Origin: Astropecten irregularis
Taxonomy: Eukaryota; Echinodermata; Asteroidea; Paxillosida; Astropectinidae
DNA length: 64,000 nucleotides
Assembly (NCBI GenBank): GCA_963971285.1
Contig: OZ020244.1
Span: 10,726,001-10,790,000 of the forward strand
Direction of reading: 5' to 3'
The notes under the pieces are model-generated. The model did not search any database, was not told the DNA's origin, and saw only the letters and a program-made list of their open reading frames with translations. A program made the position numbers and the translations under genes. Shown here piece after piece: positions 33,004 through 44,935 of the stretch. Numbering within the stretch: the stretch's first letter is position 1; every line of letters begins with the position of its first letter.

Positions 33004-33345
33004 ATTTCCTTTGGTTTCTAGTTATGTTGTCATTATCTTTGAATGGGGTCATCCAGAAAGATTTGAGGGGGTAGGCCGAGTCACCAATTTTATATTTCTG
33101 ATCAAGGAACTTGTGTGCTGCCGATGTGTATGGTGGAGTTCCGAAAAACCCGGGCATCATGGCAGCTACCTGGCCAGCCACACGTTATGTTTGAAAAGTA
33201 GTTGATGATCACACACTCCTTAATTGGAGAATAATTGATTGATGCTGTTAAAATATGCCTCTGGATGACTTGTAGGCGCTGTTATTCTTATATGACAACC
33301 GTCAACTGCTCCAATGCAGTCTATATCTTTTATAGTTTATTGCTT
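33004..33345 (-). pseudogene. PIF/Harbinger transposase (DDE_Tnp_4-type) fragment
   Basis: On the minus strand, pieces in more than one frame read IGAVDGCHIRITAP with the first catalytic Asp, SCHDARVFRNST with the second, and YKIGDSAYPLKSFWMTPF, which precedes the catalytic Glu region. The C-terminal Glu part is lost where the LINE joins. Harbinger nucleases work together with a Myb-like partner such as the one decayed at 20.5 kb. Confidence 0.75.
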
Positions 33346-33349
33346 AGTG

Positions 33350-33660
33350 TTAAGGTCTTTTAAAGGCTTTATATGTCTTCATGTTTAATTCCCTGATAAT
33401 CCAGTTTTATATTTATGTCTTAATTATCTATTTCCTTTTATTATTTTTTAAATTTCTTTTATGTCGAGCATTTGGTGGTTGTTTGCTTCTTTTATCCCGC
33501 TTTTTAGTGATTGTATTTTGTTTTGTTTCTTATAAATGTTTTACTATGTCTGATTGTATTAATGATTTTTATTCATGTATGTCAGGGCCCTATGGAAGAC
33601 CACATTTGTGTGAATGGGTTACCCTGGATTAATAATAGAAATAAATAAATAAATACATAA
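33350..33660 (+). mobile_element. 3' UTR of another CR1-type LINE
   Basis: T-rich non-coding text ending CAGGGCCCTATGGAAGACCA, GTTACCCTGGATTAATAAT and AAATAAATAAATAAATA. This is the characteristic 3' end of CR1-like LINEs. No coding part remains. Confidence 0.6.
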
Positions 33661-34624
33661 ATAAAATGATGTTTGGGAGGGCACAAGAGTTTAGCAAAAA
33701 CCCATCTGTGGTGTTCGACCACTTTACAACGGTTGGCATCAAGTTTTTATCTTGACTGCACTATCTACATTCTTACAGCATGCATGTGTAGTTGATTTGG
33801 ATCATTCAAACCGGTCAGCCATAGAGCGGAACGATTCCAAATTGCCTGTGTTGTTGATACAAATGTGAAATTTAAATTAACGTTAATTCATATAATTATA
33901 AAGGCACATGATTTGTAAAGGTGACAGAACAGCTGCAGAATTTGATTGTCATGGAATAAAAGTGAAATTTTTAGTACTTGTCATCGGAAACTGTATAACC
34001 AATGAAAAATGCTGAGGGCAGTTCAAATCTACTCACAGGAGTTTTTATCTCACTCCGAGATCAAAACTGTCAAAACTGTCTACGGTTCATTATACAATGT
34101 ACTCTTTCTAGATGAATTCATCCTTTCAGGCAGAAATAAATAACGGTTATGTTTCTGCCATCACTATTTATTTCATACCCTGTAAGTTATACTGTAAAGA
34201 TTTATATTATTACTAAAGTATACAATACACCTTTTTTAATAGCTAAGGGGTCCCCTTCTTATAACTGTGGTTCCCATTTTCTTTTTCATCTTGAGGGAGG
34301 GTCGGTCGGTCGAAAAAAAAAGTTTGGTGGAAAAAAAAAAATGGCTTAATACAAAATCATAATCATCATCAGATCGAGCGAACTCGGGCATACAAAAAAA
34401 ACAATTAAAATGATGAAAATGTTTCATTGTATTCACTGTAATCTGATATCTCGTACAAAATGTAGGCCTATTGGCAAAATTTTGTCTCTCAGCGCAATGG
34501 ACTTTCTTCCTCGAATATCACCTTTATGTGATATCTCCTTAACAGGTGAATCCTAGTCCCCTATGTAGGTGTAGGTGAATGTTCTTCTGATGTCACACCG
34601 CCTATCCCAACTTCTTACACCATT
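33661..34624. other. Non-coding with a dispersed repeat
   Basis: 33890-34090 is related to 15.02-15.72 kb, and 34125-34210 (TTTCAGGCAGAAAT, ACCATCACTATTT-like and CATACCCTGTAAGTTA) to 62.11-62.19 kb. Purine runs lie at 34310-34340. No gene seen. Confidence 0.45.
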
Positions 34625-35011
34625 TGTAGCGGTCTCCCGACGGCGCACCCGGCCTACCCTCGGCGGACTCACGAGCGGCAATGAGTCTGCGGGAGGCAGG
34701 TCCGTTTCGGCGGCAGTCTACCGCCAGGCTCGCGACACCAGCTGAACAGTCCTAGGCTACTTCTCTTACTCTTCTACACCACAATCTCACACACACTCGG
34801 AATACAGGGATGGACGACTAGCAAATAACAGTAGATCGACTACAGTGTGTTCTGAATCTCAAAAGTGGATGTGTCTTTTCATTCAGTTCGCCTTGGAAGC
34901 CGCCTCCTAGGTATGTAGGTGATCTCACATTAACAGATAATACGAGCAGAGAAAATTAACAAGTCGTACATATTTATGTATACATATTTATCGATACTGC
35001 ATTGCGTTACA
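34625..35011 (+). mobile_element. Possible solo LTR
   Basis: 387 bp starting TGTAGCGG and ending GCGTTACA, with the GC-rich start and AT-rich end seen in the other LTRs of this window. Flanking bases (CATT and CTAC) do not form a duplication, so the call is weak. Confidence 0.35.
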
Positions 35012-35017
35012 CTACTA

Positions 35018-35745
35018 TTGATTCTGGGTCCACTGGAGTCTCCAATTCCAAGACATCTGCAAGTATTCCAAGCAGCCTGTTTTAGTCAATGACGCATACT
35101 GTTGACTCTGGGTCCACTGAAGTCTCCAATTGTACGACGTCTGCAAGTATTACTTAAGCAGTTTGTCTGAAGTCATGCTTCCTACTTCTAACTCTGAGTC
35201 CACTGAAGCCTTCGATGCCACAATGTCTGTAAGCATTCCAAGTAGTCTGCCTCAGGTATTGCTCTCTGCGTCTAAATGTGGGTTCAGTGATGTCTCCAAT
35301 TTCACGATGCCTGCAAGCATTCCGAGCAGTCTGTCTTAGGTCGTGCTTCCTACTTCTAACTCTGGGTCCAGTGATGTCACCAATTCCACGATGCCTGCAA
35401 GCACTCCAAGCAGTCTGTCTAAAGTCATACTTCCTACTCCTAACTCTGGGTACAGTGATGTCACCAATTTCACGACGTTTCCAAGCATTCCGAGCAGTCT
35501 GTCTAAAATCATGCTTCCTACTCCTAACTCTGGGTCAAGTGATGTCACCAATTCCAAAACGTATGCACGCATTCCAAGCAGTTCGTCTGAGGTCATGTTT
35601 CCTACTTCTAACTCTGGGTTGAGTGAACTCTCAAATTCCATGATGCCTGCAAGCAGTCTGTCTTTGGTCCTGCTTCCTACTTCTAACTCTTGGTCGACTG
35701 AAGTCTCCAATTCCACGTTGCCTGCAAGTGTCCTGGGCAGTTTTC
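35018..35745 (+). repeat. 84-bp (28-codon) tandem repeat
   Basis: About nine units. The phrase AACTCTGGGT recurs at 35358, 35442, 35526 and 35610, exactly 84 bp apart. In frame the units read Ser/Thr-rich text such as LPTSNSGSSDVTNSTMPAS. Later units are shorter. It forms the start of the pseudogene listed next. Confidence 0.85.
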
Positions 35746-36960
35746 CTGAAGGCACGCTTTCTGGTGATTTCTCTGCATCAATTAATGTCACTAATAGCAC
35801 AGTGATTGCATGCCCTCCTGCTCAAAAATTGGCAACAGGCATGAAACATGATCCTAATCCTTCGGCTTCTGAAATACTGGAGGGAATTTGTCAAGGATAT
35901 GTGAATGGTTATCAGGAAAAAAATTGTCACAGAGATAAAGAAAGCCTCCATGCTGTAGATGCTGATTGTCATTTCTTGCAAAAGCCCGCGAAACCGTCCT
36001 CCGAATATAAAGTCATATCAGATAAAGGCAAAACTGTGAAGACTTGGACTGACATTTGAGAATGCGCTACTGAAGATGAATCATCAGACACTAATTTGTG
36101 TTTCGGAGACAGATGAGTCTGAGTTAGAGTCTGAAGCTGAATCAGTTGTATTTGACCAACTACAAGATGATGGTTCACAAACTCATCCACATGTAGAGAT
36201 GAAATGCACTCCAAATCTACAGCTGGTAGTGACTCTTCTCATGAAGTCCACATCAAGCATTATGAAAAAAAGCAAGGAGAGGGGGGTTTAGTCCGTGCGT
36301 ACAACAAATTAAATGCAAATTGTATTGTGAAAAACTTGTTACAGTCATGATAGGTCGACATTACCTAATGCAGCATTCCAAAAAGTCTGAAGTTGCAAGA
36401 ATTCTTGCACTTGAACCGAAGTCAAGTGAACGTAAAAGGCAGCTGGACATACTTCGCCATAAAGGCAACTTCTATCACAATGAACGAGTGACCAAGTGGG
36501 ACAAGGAGAACTGATTTTGCTTCGAATGACAGTTCATGGTACAAATTACTCACCAGAGGACTTTGGTCCATGTCCACATTGCTCGGTTATGTTTGGATGC
36601 ACGACCTGTGGCGTCATGCAAAATATCGGTGCATTGCAAGAGAAATGTTCTGTAACAAATTGAGCGAAGAAGTTCCAAAAAAAAAAAGGCATTCAAATGG
36701 AAAGTGACCTGTTGATGAGGAACTTTGATCGTGCAGGCAAGATTTTTGAAGAAATTGGTGTTACCAACAATGAACCGGGATGATATCTTCAGCATTCTGA
36801 AGAATGACCAAATAATATTAGAATTTGACTCGCAGGTGTTGAAAAACCAAACATCTCGACGTCACTAAGCATCTCAGAAGATGAGAACTGCAGCAAAGGT
36901 AATGAAACACTCTGGGCTAACTAGATTCACTTCCTTGGTTGCCCGGTGGGCTAGTAAAAA
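35018..36960 (+). pseudogene. Pseudogene of an invertebrate zinc-binding protein family (N-terminal part of a tyrosine-recombinase-like family)
   Basis: Downstream of the 28-residue repeats the open frame runs to 36059. An in-frame TAG at 35337 replaces the CAG/GAG/AAA seen in other units. After frame breaks, EVARILALEPKSSERKRQLD and ILRHKGNFYHNERV (36380-36480) are followed by GPCPHC (about 36569), DLWRHAKYRC in another frame (about 36600), and MNRDDIFSILKNDQIILEFD with KMRTAAKVM (36770-36900). I recognise this order from uncharacterised marine-invertebrate and fish proteins in which a Cys-pair/His motif precedes a tyrosine-recombinase-like C-terminus. The matching C-terminal type of segment lies at 45.49-46.17 kb. 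Function unknown; this copy has several breaks. Confidence 0.5.
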
Positions 36961-37286
36961 AAATAACAACCTACCGGTATACATAAAGGTATGGATCAAC
37001 ATATGTACGGGCTAGTAACAGTCTAAACGGGCTAGTAAAATCTGAAGTAATCTGGCCCGAGGCCTGTACATGTATGGATGCATACATGTATGCATGCATA
37101 AGTGCATGCTTTTTGTAATTTACATATATAACATCAGTTACATTTAAGATTTGATAATAATAATAATGATAATAGGCCAGTCACACCACTCAACCATGCC
37201 CTGTGCGCCCCCCCCCCCCCCCCCCCGAGGGCAGTTGAACAACCAGTACCATCATGTTGCTTCTAGCCAGTCATAGTACTTATTCA

Positions 37287-37543
37287 CCATGGTTTGGGGC
37301 CGGGGTGCCCATGGTTGGGTCTGGTGTGCCCATGGTTTGGGGCTGTGTGCCCATGGTTGGGTCTGGTGTGCCCGTGGTTGGGTCTGGTGTGCCCACTGTT
37401 CATGTTTTTATTTGATTTATTGAGATTACTAAATGGGACTGCCATTACAGTCGGCGTCCAATAATAATAAATCCACTCTGGCTGTGGCATCATCTCAAAC
37501 AGAAAAAACTGATTGTTGGTTTCTTTCATTGAGTCCGTGTATA
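37287..37543 (+). repeat. 257-bp block, copy 1 (with 21-bp GCCCATGGTTGGGTCTGG repeats)
   Basis: From CATGGTTTGGGGCCGGGG to TCATTGAGTCCGTGTATAA. Appears identical to 38506-38762 in the same orientation 1.2 kb away. Its left half is a 21-bp minisatellite. Confidence 0.85.
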
Positions 37544-38439
37544 ACACCTTTTACCATAACTCCAATGGTAAAAGATATTATACGCGGCGAATTCCTTGCT
37601 TCCGGGGGGGGGGGGTTTGGTTGCGGCAACAATGTTATGGTTTAACAACTCAGAAAAGCACTTAAGCATTATATTTACGTGCAACAGTTTATATGCACGC
37701 GTGTACATACCTTCCGAACTTGACCTCGGTGCATTTGTTTACTTTTGTATCAAAGGGAGGCGCGTAGTGCGCGCTGCCAAATAAGGTATAATTATTCAAA
37801 GGGAGTTGCCGCAGATATATGCAAATGCCGGGGGAAGAAACTTTTAACCAATTGGAAGCATTGTTTACGCGTCAGGACATCGGGTGATTTATTATAACGC
37901 TACTAATAGTCACTCTGTCACAGCCACTGGAAGTGAACAGAGCAAATTTGTTTTCCGGAATTAATTTGCCCACCTCCTCCCCAATCAGGCCTCCCGTCGT
38001 TTCCATTATACATCCCATTGGGCTGTTTGTTAGGCAATTCTGTGCGGATGTTGATATCCAGCAACCCATTTTCTCGTTTATTATTTGAATTCCCATACTT
38101 TTACTAATTAAGTGTTCAAGATTTTATAGGAAAACATTAAGTAATCCCGACTGAATGTGCAACATCAGTGGGATTGCTCCATTTCATCAAAATTGTATTC
38201 ATTTACAAATGTACATTTATTACAAGTATGCTTCATTGCTTATAGGCGCAGCCCGACTGAATGTGCAACGTCAGTGGGAAAACTGGATTTCATTTTAATT
38301 CAAGTTTCATGAATTTTTTGTGCATTTATTATTAAGGATTGCATTTTCACTTTCCGGCCGAATGTTCAACATCGGCGGAAAGACCTATTGGCTTAATGGT
38401 TTATTATGTTTCTCTTTATTTTTCTCCGGGCACATAGTG

Positions 38440-38762
38440 CCTGTGGTTGGGTCTGGTGTGCCCATGGTTTGGGGCTGTGTGCCCATGGTTGGGTCTGGTG
38501 TGCCCATGGTTTGGGGCCGGGGTGCCCATGGTTGGGTCTGGTGTGCCCATGGTTTGGGGCTGTGTGCCCATGGTTGGGTCTGGTGTGCCCGTGGTTGGGT
38601 CTGGTGTGCCCACTGTTCATGTTTTTATTTGATTTATTGAGATTACTAAATGGGACTGCCATTACAGTCGGCGTCCAATAATAATAAATCCACTCTGGCT
38701 GTGGCATCATCTCAAACAGAAAAAACTGATTGTTGGTTTCTTTCATTGAGTCCGTGTATAAT
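38440..38762 (+). repeat. 257-bp block, copy 2, with a longer minisatellite
   Basis: 38506-38762 matches copy 1. The minisatellite extends leftward to about 38440 with further TGTGCCCATGGTTGGGTCTG units. Confidence 0.85.
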
Positions 38763-39266
38763 TGGGGGTTATACACAGACTCCAATGAAAGTGAAAGAAG
38801 GAACAGGATTTTGATTTTGGATCAATGCCACAGCCTTGGATGACACCAAGGTGCTTAAAATCTTTATTCTTTGTGTACCATGCCTACTGGGCAAAACGGC
38901 CACTTAATTGAACTGACTTCACAATAAAATGATTCAGTAAAAAAACGGCCTAATCATATTAAGGATGTATTAATATTTGATGACTCTAGTCTTTGTGCAG
39001 AAACATTTTGCGTAGTGGCAGTTGAAGCACAACCTTTGGAGTGCAGAAATAGTGACAAATACCGTTTACGACTCTTATGCAACCTACAGACAATAATATC
39101 CAGATATGTTTAAGACATGTATTGTCTATGTGTAGCTCATAACCCAAAGAGCATATTATCCTAAAAGTATTTGATATCAAAGCATGATGACCCTCTATTC
39201 TGAATACCCGGAAATGGGTATTCAGTACTTATTCATAGGTTTTTGGTTTTACTTTAAATTTACCAG

Positions 39267-40189
39267 TATTGATGCAGCACATTCCAAAACCCTTGGAAGG
39301 TTGGTAAATGATGGAAGAGGAACTCGTGCTAACTGCGCAATGAGAAGAATGTCAATAAACAACACACCTGCCTTAGCTTTATTTGCAGTTCAGAATATTA
39401 AAGTTGGAGACCAACTCCTCTATGACAATGGAAGAGGCAAAGATCTGCCATGGCAAAATGATGAGGTATGTAAGCCAATTATATCCCTGAAAATTGATTG
39501 TGAAATCTCTCTGGTGTGAAAGGACATAATTCTCATTTCTTTCTTCATTTTCCAACAACAGACGCCATCAAGTATGCCAACAACTTAGTCAGAAATACAA
39601 GAAGCCCCAGAGGCAACCGAAAAGGTATGTTTTTACTGCAATAATTGTTACTGACGGTTTACCCTAACCCTCCACACATACCAAACAATACAAGAGCTGC
39701 ATACCACACATTTCAACAGGCTCTACTGGGTGAATTGGATCATAATCCACGCATTAACAAACCATTGGTGTATTGTGGCATTCAGGATACCACACCTACC
39801 CTAGAAAAAACGATGTTTGGTAAACTTTGGTTTTTAGGAGGAATAGGGTTAATGTACAGAGAGGGGGAAGCTGTGGGTCTTGTGTTTTTATTATGCAGAT
39901 GAGATCAATTATCACAGAAATGTCTACTACCATTTAACATGCTATGAATTATGAGGAATAATCTGATTTGCAGTTATTAATAGAGCATGCGCACTTCACA
40001 TAGCCTTATGAACAATTGTCAAACCCTAAATTGAAACTCTTATTGAATATAAATCACTCAACACAGGCCAATATCAGGGATAATGCTTTTATTTTTTTCA
40101 TCTTCCAACAGCAGACCACTTACCATGTGCCAGCATCTGATGGGCTGTCACAAACAGAGAGGGAAATATCTGGAGACTTACTGACCCAG
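39267..40189 (+). CDS. SET-domain gene fragment: C-terminal SET exon and two small exons
   Basis: Exon 39267-39465 (acceptor TTACCAG, donor GAG|GTATGT) encodes SIDAAHSKTLGRLVNDGRGT, then NCAMRRM, LALFAVQNIKVGDQLLYDN and LPW. This is the C-terminal half of a SET lysine methyltransferase domain of KMT5A-like type, which normally has N-H where this copy has VND. Two small exons follow in phase 0: 39562-39624 (with a TAG inside) and 40115-40189 (TTYHVPASDGLSQTERE). The N-terminal half of SET was not found upstream. In KMT5A-like uncharacterised proteins, such a SET domain can be followed by a tyrosine-recombinase-like part. That would fit the fragment at 45.49-46.17 kb. Confidence 0.6.
39562..39624 (+). 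pseudogene. 63-bp exon, copy 1, with in-frame TAG
   Basis: The frame from the SET exon reads TPSSMPTT, then TAG, then SEIQEAPEATEK. The acceptor (CCAACAACAG) and donor (AAAAG|GTATGT) are intact. Confidence 0.65.
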
Positions 40190-40339
40190 GTATGTTATAT
40201 TACTATATTATGATGACTTAAATTCAGAATGAAGGACCACCTGTGATTTCTATCTTTGGAATGTCCGAATTGGTTTGATTACTTAGACATATTTTGCTGA
40301 AATTCTACATCCTGAAAACCTGATGAATTATTTAATGTG

Positions 40340-41495
40340 CCACTATTCTAGTTGCAGTAGTCAAGTGAGTATCCACACACAACATACAGTCTAATGAATA
40401 ACGCAATGTCCCACTGTTATTGTTGTAGTAGTCAAGTTAGGATCCACATACAGTCTAATGAATAATGTAATGTGCCACTATTCTTGTTGCAGTAGTCAAG
40501 TAAGTATCCACACACTACATACAGTGTAATGAATAATATGATTTGCCTCTATTCTTGTTGCAGTAGTCAAGTGAAGATCCACACACTGTATACAGTCTAG
40601 TGAATAATGTAATGTGCCACTATTCTTGTTACTGTAGTCAAGTTAGGATCCACAAACAGTCTAATGAATAATGTAATGTGCCACTATTCTTGTTGCATCA
40701 GTCAAGTGAGGATCCACACACTACATACAGACTAATGAATAATGTTATGTGCCACTATTCTTGTTGCAGTAGTCAAGGGAGGATCCACACACTACATAAA
40801 GTCTAATGAATAATGTTATGTGCCACTATTCTTGTTGCAGTAGTCAAGTGAGAATCCACACACTACATACAGTCTAATGAATAATGTTATGTGCCACTAT
40901 TCTTGTTGCAGTAGTCAAGTGAGAATCCACACACTACATACAGTCTAATGAATAATGTTATGTGCCACTATTCTTGTTGAAGTAGTCAAGTGAGAATCCA
41001 CACACTACATACAGTCTAATGAATAATGTAATGTGCCACTATTCTTGTTGAAGTAGTCAAGTGAGAATCCACACACTACATACAGTCTAATGAATAATGT
41101 AATGTGCCACTATTCTTGTTGAAGTAGTCAAGTGAGAATCCACACACTACATACAGTCTAATGAATAATGTAATGTGCCACTATTCTTGTTGAAGTAGTC
41201 AAGTGAGGATTCACACACTACATAAAGTGTATTGAATAATGTAATGTGCCACTATTCTTGTTGCAGTAGTCAAGTGAGAATCCACACACTACATACAGTC
41301 TAATGAATAATGTAATGTGCCACTATTCTTGTTGCAGTAGTCAAGTGAGGATTCACACACTACATACAGTCTAATGATTAATGTAATGTGCCACTATTCA
41401 TGTTGCAGCAGTCAAGTGAGGACCCACACTACATACAGTCTAATGAATAATGTAATGCGCCACTATTCTTGTTGCAGTAGTCAAGTGAGGATCTC
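40340..41495 (+). repeat. 71-bp minisatellite with an acceptor-like site in each unit
   Basis: About 16 units of CTACATACAGTCTAATGAAT, AATGTAATGTGCCACTATTC and TTGTTGCAGTAGTCAAGTGAG. The ATTCTTGTTGCAG phrase resembles a 3' splice site and recurs in most units; several units carry TTGAAG in its place. It lies between the two copies of the duplicated exon. Confidence 0.9.
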
Positions 41496-41725
41496 CTTCC
41501 AGCTTGAATGTTTTTTTTTACCGAATTTAAGTTTTCAGCTTGAGGTTAATGTTTAAATTGTTTGTTAACTCACAGACATATATTTGAAGTAGCTAGGGGA
41601 TAATAACAATCCTAGTATGAAGTTAAGCAAATTTGGTTACAGGTACTTGGTTGAAAATTGAGTTTGAAATCTCTCTGGTGTGAAAGGACATAATTCTCAT
41701 TTCCTTTTTCATTTTCCAACAACAG

Positions 41726-41791
41726 ACGCCATCAAGTATGCCAACAACTTTGTCAGAAATACAAGAAGCCCCAGAGGAGGCAACTGAAAAG
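41726..41791 (+). CDS. 66-bp exon, copy 2, open
   Basis: Same exon with the same splice sites, TTG in place of TAG and one extra Glu codon. About 150 bp of surrounding sequence is shared (39489-39640 and 41654-41808). Confidence 0.6.
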
Positions 41792-41808
41792 GTATGTTTC
41801 TAGTTCTA

Positions 41809-42860
41809 CTGCAATATTGTTACGGACCGTTATCCAGTTTTCAACGAATGGCGCCTAATCTCGCAAAGAAAAATTTTTGGCACATTCGGAGGACGTTATA
41901 ATGCAGGGGTGTGAAATCTCTGCGCGTTTTAGCGGATTTCCATTTTTTTTGATGATTTTGCCGAATCTTATTTTTGCTATTTTGTTGAGTTTAGGCCTAC
42001 CGAATTTTATTTTACGTTTATTGTTGAGTGTCCCGATTTCCCTCCCCCGCGTTTTTCATCCGCGCGCCCCTGCGCCAGCGCCAACGTTTTCCCACGATAG
42101 CAAAGCAAATCTTCGCACGCTGACGTGACACGGAGTACGTAAAACCCTACCTGGTAAAACACTGTTGGAGTGCTGTACATAATATTCGTGGGTCACAAGT
42201 ACAACACGCTTTAGCCACGCAACCACACAACATAAGCTGTGCATAAATTGCATATCTCTATGCCAGCCGCTCACTTTGCTCTGATTGGCTGCTTATGGAA
42301 CATCAATATTCATGTATGTCCGTCGGACTCTTTTACAGCAGTTCTAATTGCTCTTCAAGTTGTGACTAAATAATATCCAATATTACCCGCGGTGTCATAT
42401 ACTCGCACCGTGAATTTGCGGCTTGAAAAAAGGTTAATTTTTTTTTGCTTATTGCTTTTAGAGGGCCTCGTTCAGGGGCCAATTTCATGTTAAGCACAAG
42501 AATTTGCTAGGCATGACATTTCTGTCTTAATAAAAGCAGGGTTAACAACCAAATTATATACCTGTGTTGTGTATCGCTTGTGATCGTTCTTTGGCTGCTG
42601 TTCTCTGACCATGAATATCAAATATAATTTTTAATGGTGGTTTGATTTATTGGGCGGGACATATTTGTGCTAAGCAACTTTTTGTGCTTAACAGTTTTAT
42701 GAAATTGGCCCCAGGACAAAGGTCATGTACGATGCATGTCGCGCATTGTGTGCGTCGCGCGTTGTGTGCTTCGTTTCGTACGACAATTTCAAACATTTAG
42801 ACACCCGAATGCATCAATTTCAGTGCAACACAAGTGCACACAGGTGTGTTATTGTCCAGA
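41809..42860. other. Non-coding stretch
   Basis: No supported gene. GC-richer patch at 42040-42130. GGGCCAATTTCATGTTAAGC (42476) and its reverse-complement-like GTTTTATGAAATTGGCCCC (about 42692) form an imperfect inverted pair about 200 bp apart, perhaps a small MITE. Confidence 0.45.
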
Positions 42861-42883
42861 GAGGCTCTGGATTTGATACACAC

Positions 42884-44935
42884 ATCGACAAGACTGATCC
42901 TCAAGTTACAAATCCGTGGAAATGGACGTGGATGGAGCACACTGTGGATGGGCAGAAATTAGGCGACACGGTCAGAAAAATCCAAAAGTCTGGACATGCG
43001 ATGTGTATTCTTTGTAACAAAGAATTAAAATATGGGAAACGTGGTCGAATCAGCCTTGTTCATCATGTTCAAAACCCTTCCCACCTGTCTATCTTGAAGT
43101 TAAGGAAAAGCAACAATTTATTGTCAGGTACGTTAATCGAAATGTAGGCCTAACGTTACAAAAAAATGAAACATGTCCGTCATTATTGACAGTCTGTTTA
43201 TTGATTTTTAGGCCTAACTTAAACTGGCTAACCTGAAATTGAATGGGCTTCCCCCACTTACTTTTGAAGTATTCATCACTTTTCAGTGCAGTTTTAAAAG
43301 ACAACTCCAAATAGGCCGATAGGAGTTTTGATCAAAAGAGACTAATACCTAGGAAAGCATAATTAATACTAGACAATTGTTCAGCAGCACAAATGTTGTG
43401 GTCAACTCGAGGATGGTATTGAAGCCATCCATTCCAAAAATGCAAAATATTCTTCATGTCCAGAACCAAGAACTTGGCCAGAACCATTTTTGAGTTGGCT
43501 TAATTGTTTTAATCATAGTTTACCTCATTTAAAAAAAAAACCTTTTTAAAAACTGTTCTGAATTCATGTAGGCCCGAAACAACCAGAATCAAGTACAGAC
43601 ACTACCTACGGCATACATCCCCTATTCAAGAAGGCTACAGGAAAATCAGCTAGCAGCAAAAACCTTCCCAGATGGATGCATTGAAGATCTACAGACTTCA
43701 TTTTTTTTTAACATTGATGAATGCACAAGTGAATCAAACCTCGTGTTGTATCAGTATTAGTTTTTTATTCTTCTTGTAAAGATAAGAAAGTTGTGATAAA
43801 ACATCTTTCGTCATTTGCAGTAACGAAAGTTGACAGTCAGACTCTGAATCAAGAACTTGTGAAATTATTTAATGAACACAGAAAACCTTGAACAAACTTG
43901 GTCTCCATACTGATGGATAGTTGTTATGTGATGCGTGGATCCAAAGGTGGACTGGAAACAGATAAGAAATCACAAAGCCCCTCATATGCTTGACGTTGAC
44001 GGAGACTCCTGTCACCATGCCCACAATGCTGCCAACTATTTTTGTGCGCCATTTGAGAAGCATGTTGAAGGGTTGTTGACCTCCTTGTACAATGATTTCA
44101 AACGGTCTGCACATAAAAAGAAAGTCCTAATTTGATATGCCACACCTTAATGATCAAAGGAGCAACTCCAGAGAACTATGTGAGCCACAGATGGTTATCT
44201 GTGTATGATTTGAGTGTGGATACACAACGTATGTGGGATGCGTACATTGTATTTTACTTTTCATATCTGCCATATGACGACTGTGAAACTTACCACTCAT
44301 ATGTTCTTTATGTGTTCAATGTTGCAAAGAAGAATCCAAAAGTCATCCAAGATCTTCAAGATCACATGCGACGGAAGATAAAGACAGTGACCAAAGATGG
44401 TCTGGCACGAATTTAAAGAGAATAATAGAGAAGCTCTTCTGCACGGCTCCAAAAACCAAAGTCCTTCTTCATATATTTACGTCAGTACTTCCATTTCTGA
44501 AAGAATACGGGATGATGTTTCAGATGAAGAACACCGTAGTGCACCTCCTGAATGACAAGCAGATAGAACTGATGAAGAACTTCTTGCGTTGGTTCACCAA
44601 ACCTGAATAGCTCCGGGATACCACACCAAGAGGTTAAGTTCAGCTTCAGCTGGTGACAAAGCAAACCACCTCCAAGATCAGGCAATATTTCTGGTAAAGT
44701 ACATCCAGAAAAATCTCCCAAAGACCACAGGAAGTGACCAGGACTCTTGTGAATGCCTTCGTCAAATGTGCTGAATGTCTGCAAAGGAAAATGTCTATCA
44801 AGAACCAGCTCTTGAGGAGTATTTCAGCTATTGATCCACGCTGCGGGGGGCATACGATCGTTTTGCACGATTATATTGCAAAGAAAAACATCATTTTCAC
44901 ATCCGGAAGACGTTATAAAGCGCCATAGGGTTTCT
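42884..44935 (+). pseudogene. Decayed hAT-like transposase with BED-type zinc finger
   Basis: The first exon-like part reads NPWKWTWMEHTVDGQKLG, then CILCNKELKYGKRG and HHVQNPSH, a BED-type CxxC...HxxxxH finger, with a donor near 43127. Further pieces, in several frames, read FFNIDECTSESNLVLYQ (43700-43760), ILMDSCYVMRGSKGGLE, HMLDVDGDSCHHAHNAANYF (43985-44045), YVSHRWLSVYDLSVDTQRMWDAY (44180-44250) and CLQRKMSIKNQLLRSISAIDP (44775-44840). This order matches a hAT-related family of uncharacterised invertebrate proteins. Frame changes and stops at about 43760, 43890, 43970, 44135 and 44415 make this copy dead. Confidence 0.65.

Larger units (their letters stand above)
36961..39266. other. Non-coding stretch with simple and duplicated repeats
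   Basis: Contains poly(C) at 37209-37226, poly(G) at 37602-37612, the 257-bp duplicated block, and three spaced copies of CGACTGAATGTGCAAC(A/G)TCAG-type text (38148, 38253 and a diverged one near 38357), about 104 bp apart. No gene is seen. Frames through the GCCCATGGTT repeat are artefacts. Confidence 0.5.

Noticed and set aside
34625..35011. A confident solo LTR
   Set aside because: Ends fit, but no target duplication is seen; kept only as a low-confidence candidate.
38320..38785. Gly/Trp- or His/Pro-rich proteins on both strands
   Set aside because: All frames of a 21-bp repeat stay open; repeat artefacts.
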